A stretch of 64,000 nucleotides of DNA. It comes from Paramacrobiotus metropolitanus. Lineage: Eukaryota > Tardigrada > Eutardigrada > Parachela > Macrobiotidae. Numbering within the stretch: position 1 is the stretch's first letter; every line of letters begins with the position of its first letter. Below the pieces are notes generated by a model. That model had not been told where the DNA came from. It searched no databases and was given only the letters and a program-made list of their open reading frames with translations. Positions 62,092 to 64,000 of the stretch are shown here, in pieces. The stretch lies in contig NW_026570222.1 in the NCBI RefSeq assembly GCF_019649055.1, forward strand, positions 3,286,001 through 3,350,000. The letters run 5' to 3'. The translations under genes were made by a program, and so were the position numbers.

Positions 62092-64000
62092 CTAATCTTC
62101 CGCTACTTTACGCAAGAAACTGGTTGCGGAAGTAGCAAAATCCGTCATCAATATTGAGTCGTTTGATGTTCCAGAAACAGCGTTCAGTGCTATGACTTCG
62201 GAATTCTCTGTCGGATTCTCCACTGTAAAATATCATGTAATTAAGCCGAAGCAAAGGGATAAAAACACATTCAACACACGGGAGCCGCAGCTAACGAAAA
62301 CGAATCAAGTCTGCTATTAAACGGAAACACAAGAGCCATGACTTACGTGCTTCATGAGTGGACACTGGCGAGTACAGGATCAACAACGTAATTACGTACA
62401 AATTCCACATGGCAAATATGCCCACAAAAAACGCGCTGGTATATTCCAGACCAGCTCTTTCCTCATCGCCCCATTTCCAACTGCTTTCGCTTACCTAAAA
62501 ATATTAAATCATCATTAACTTCAGTAGCGCTGAAAAAAAGTTCCGTGCAGTGTTAATGCTCACCTGCCCAATAATGAACGATATCACAGTTAATGCGGCA
62601 CACAGCAGCGAAATAAGCAACAGGAACTGGAAGCGGAATATCATCATCTGCAGAAATACCTAATTAAGAAAACGTTCCGTCGCTTGCGCAACCTTGAACT
62701 AACACTGTAAAACGCCAAAACTAACGCCAAAATATCACGCCAAAATCAATAATAAAACGACATGTGTTTTGAATTGTTTCGGCTTGCCTACAGGTATAGT
62801 AAGTCACACTTTTACTTTACTTTAGTGATATGATATTTAATTTACTATAATAATAAGCACAGACAAATTATGTGCGAGATCACTAATTAGGCTACAGATG
62901 CCAATGGGCCAACGATTAGCGACATCATAACTACGAATAACTTCTTGTAATAAGGAAACAACAATACGCCAAATACCTATAGATAATTTATTAGTTCAAC
63001 GTCTTCAAAGTCAACTATCTTTTTATCCATGCCTGATAATGTTTTCTCCGTTTCTCGTCGAGTTGAAGCAGTTTCTTGCGTTTGTCCCACATATTCCTCA
63101 GCGCAAAACTGATCATGACCGTCAAATAAACAAAGTAGATGCAAGCACAAATGCCGGCCACTATGATAAACGCCATCTGGAATCATTAAAATTTATTGCT
63201 CAGAATTTTATGTCTGTCAGATATATGTGACCCATCGGGCCCACAGTGCTTACGGCAAGATTCGTTCCAGTGGGAGTAGCCCATATTGAGTAGAAGGCAT
63301 TCGTCAGCTGCACTCCTCTGCAATAAATAGGAAATGCGTGGTGACTGGTGAGCAAGCACATGAACAACACAGCGGAAAGTGCATTTGACAATCAGATGTG
63401 TTGAACAGGCAAGTATTTGCGCTGTGAAATCCCGACTCACCTCTCACACATATCAAATACAAACAAGCAGATGCATCCAAAACCAACGGCGCCCAAGTGT
63501 TTCCAGTAGAAAAAAATGCTGTCTCTCAACACGTCGTCCTGCAAAATCAACGGAGTGTTTTAGATTGGGATTCGGCAATGAGCAATCCCAGAATGAAGTC
63601 AATGGATACTCCACACAGCAGACTAATTAAATACTTATCACACTCGGTGGTTAACGGGGAAAACGTTAGACAACCTGTCAACCTCGTTATGCTAATGGAA
63701 AGCAAGCATAAGACTGTTAAAATTTGGTCATAGAAATGCTTTATTAAATTTATACCAGTTTGTTTGTGATTGATCATACCATTTGATATTCTCCCGGCAA
63801 AAATTATCCAGAACGCCAGCAAGATGGAATAAAAGATGCCCTGCCGGATGTCGGAAATCAAGAGAATTGCCGGTATGTCGAATAGCAATGACAGAAACTC
63901 CAAAGGCAGATCCAGTAACAACATAGCCAGTCCCAAGGTAAACAGCATTTTCTCCAGTAACCGCGGAGCCTTGGGTAAGTTTCGTATTTTCGTCCAAAAC
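62092..64000 (-). CDS. WLS: Wntless (Wnt cargo receptor), C-terminal part
   Basis: The gene continues beyond the right window edge. Exons in coding order: 63780-64000 (partial), 63441-63538, 63254-63317, 63033-63176, 62564-62647, 62347-62494 and 62092-62222. Signature stretches: PLEFLSLLFDIP, SDIRQGIFYSILLAFWIIFAG, FDMCERGVQLTNAFYSIW, MAFIIVAGIC, RRKHYQ, FRFQFLLL and LEYTSAFFVGIFAMWN. These correspond to the later transmembrane helices of Wntless/Evi, which carries lipid-modified Wnt from Golgi to cell surface. The acidic C-tail ends in RKVAED. Two junctions are odd: 63780 to 63538 is off by one base, and 63033 to 62647 needs a GC donor (CAG then GCATGG). Alignment length supports both joins. 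Confidence 0.92.

Noticed and set aside
63728-63997. 89-codon minus-strand ORF in another frame at the window edge
   Set aside because: The overlapping frame matches Wntless transmembrane segments; this one does not.
1-64000. tRNA, rRNA or CRISPR features
   Set aside because: I looked for cloverleaf-like A/B boxes and spaced direct repeats by eye and found none convincing. A tRNAscan-type search would be needed to exclude weak tRNAs.

Overview
This is a gene-dense animal nuclear window of about 40% GC. Genes are split by many short GT-AG introns (mostly 50-150 nt, some over 1 kb), neighbouring genes lie on both strands, and the proteins are metazoan: CEP120, rhophilin, a PI3K p85-type adaptor, Wntless, ITPK1, TIP41-like and RPS18. 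I infer an invertebrate, probably an ecdysozoan such as a tardigrade or arthropod. The sequence alone does not fix the species. I saw no prokaryotic operons, CRISPR array, rRNA or convincing tRNA.

Layout. 0.1-0.5 kb: small membrane-protein ORF. 1.4-2.6: LITAF-domain protein (+). 2.9-7.6: CEP120 (-). 8.9-13.2: slicer-type Argonaute (+). 15.4-21.5: rhophilin (+). 22.2-23.1: RPS18 (-). 23.7-26.1: protein with two tandem CENP-B/pogo-type DNA-binding modules and no transposase domain (+). 26.9-33.6: p85-type PI3K regulatory subunit carrying a Cys-rich C1-like segment (-). 34.5-45.9: transposon island. 47.4-49.2: two-HMG-box protein (-). 49.7-51.5: TIP41-like (+). 52.0-55.0: ITPK1 (-). 56.4-61.1: secreted WAP/LDLa/SRCR/trypsin-like/MAM mosaic with a dead protease domain (-). 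62.1-64.0: C-terminal half of Wntless (-), running off the window end.

The transposon island is the most structured accessory region. It holds a TAA-flanked MITE, a 2.2 kb TIR element with a perfect 8-bp target duplication, a 5.5 kb PIF/Harbinger element with both of its genes (MADF protein and DDE transposase) open and its TAA target duplication intact, a hAT-type MITE nested inside that element with a perfect 8-bp duplication, and a decayed second DDE transposase.

The genes do not form one pathway; these are ordinary neighbours. The points of most interest are the Argonaute, whose guide 5'-end pocket reads His-Lys-Gln-Lys instead of Tyr-Lys-Gln-Lys (a WAGO-like change) while keeping a full DEDH slicer tetrad; the p85 adaptor with a C1-like zinc module; the doubled CENP-B-type DNA-binding protein; and the pseudoprotease. 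Exon borders were read by eye from splice sites and reading phase. Where phases close exactly along a gene I consider the model strong; places where they do not close are stated.
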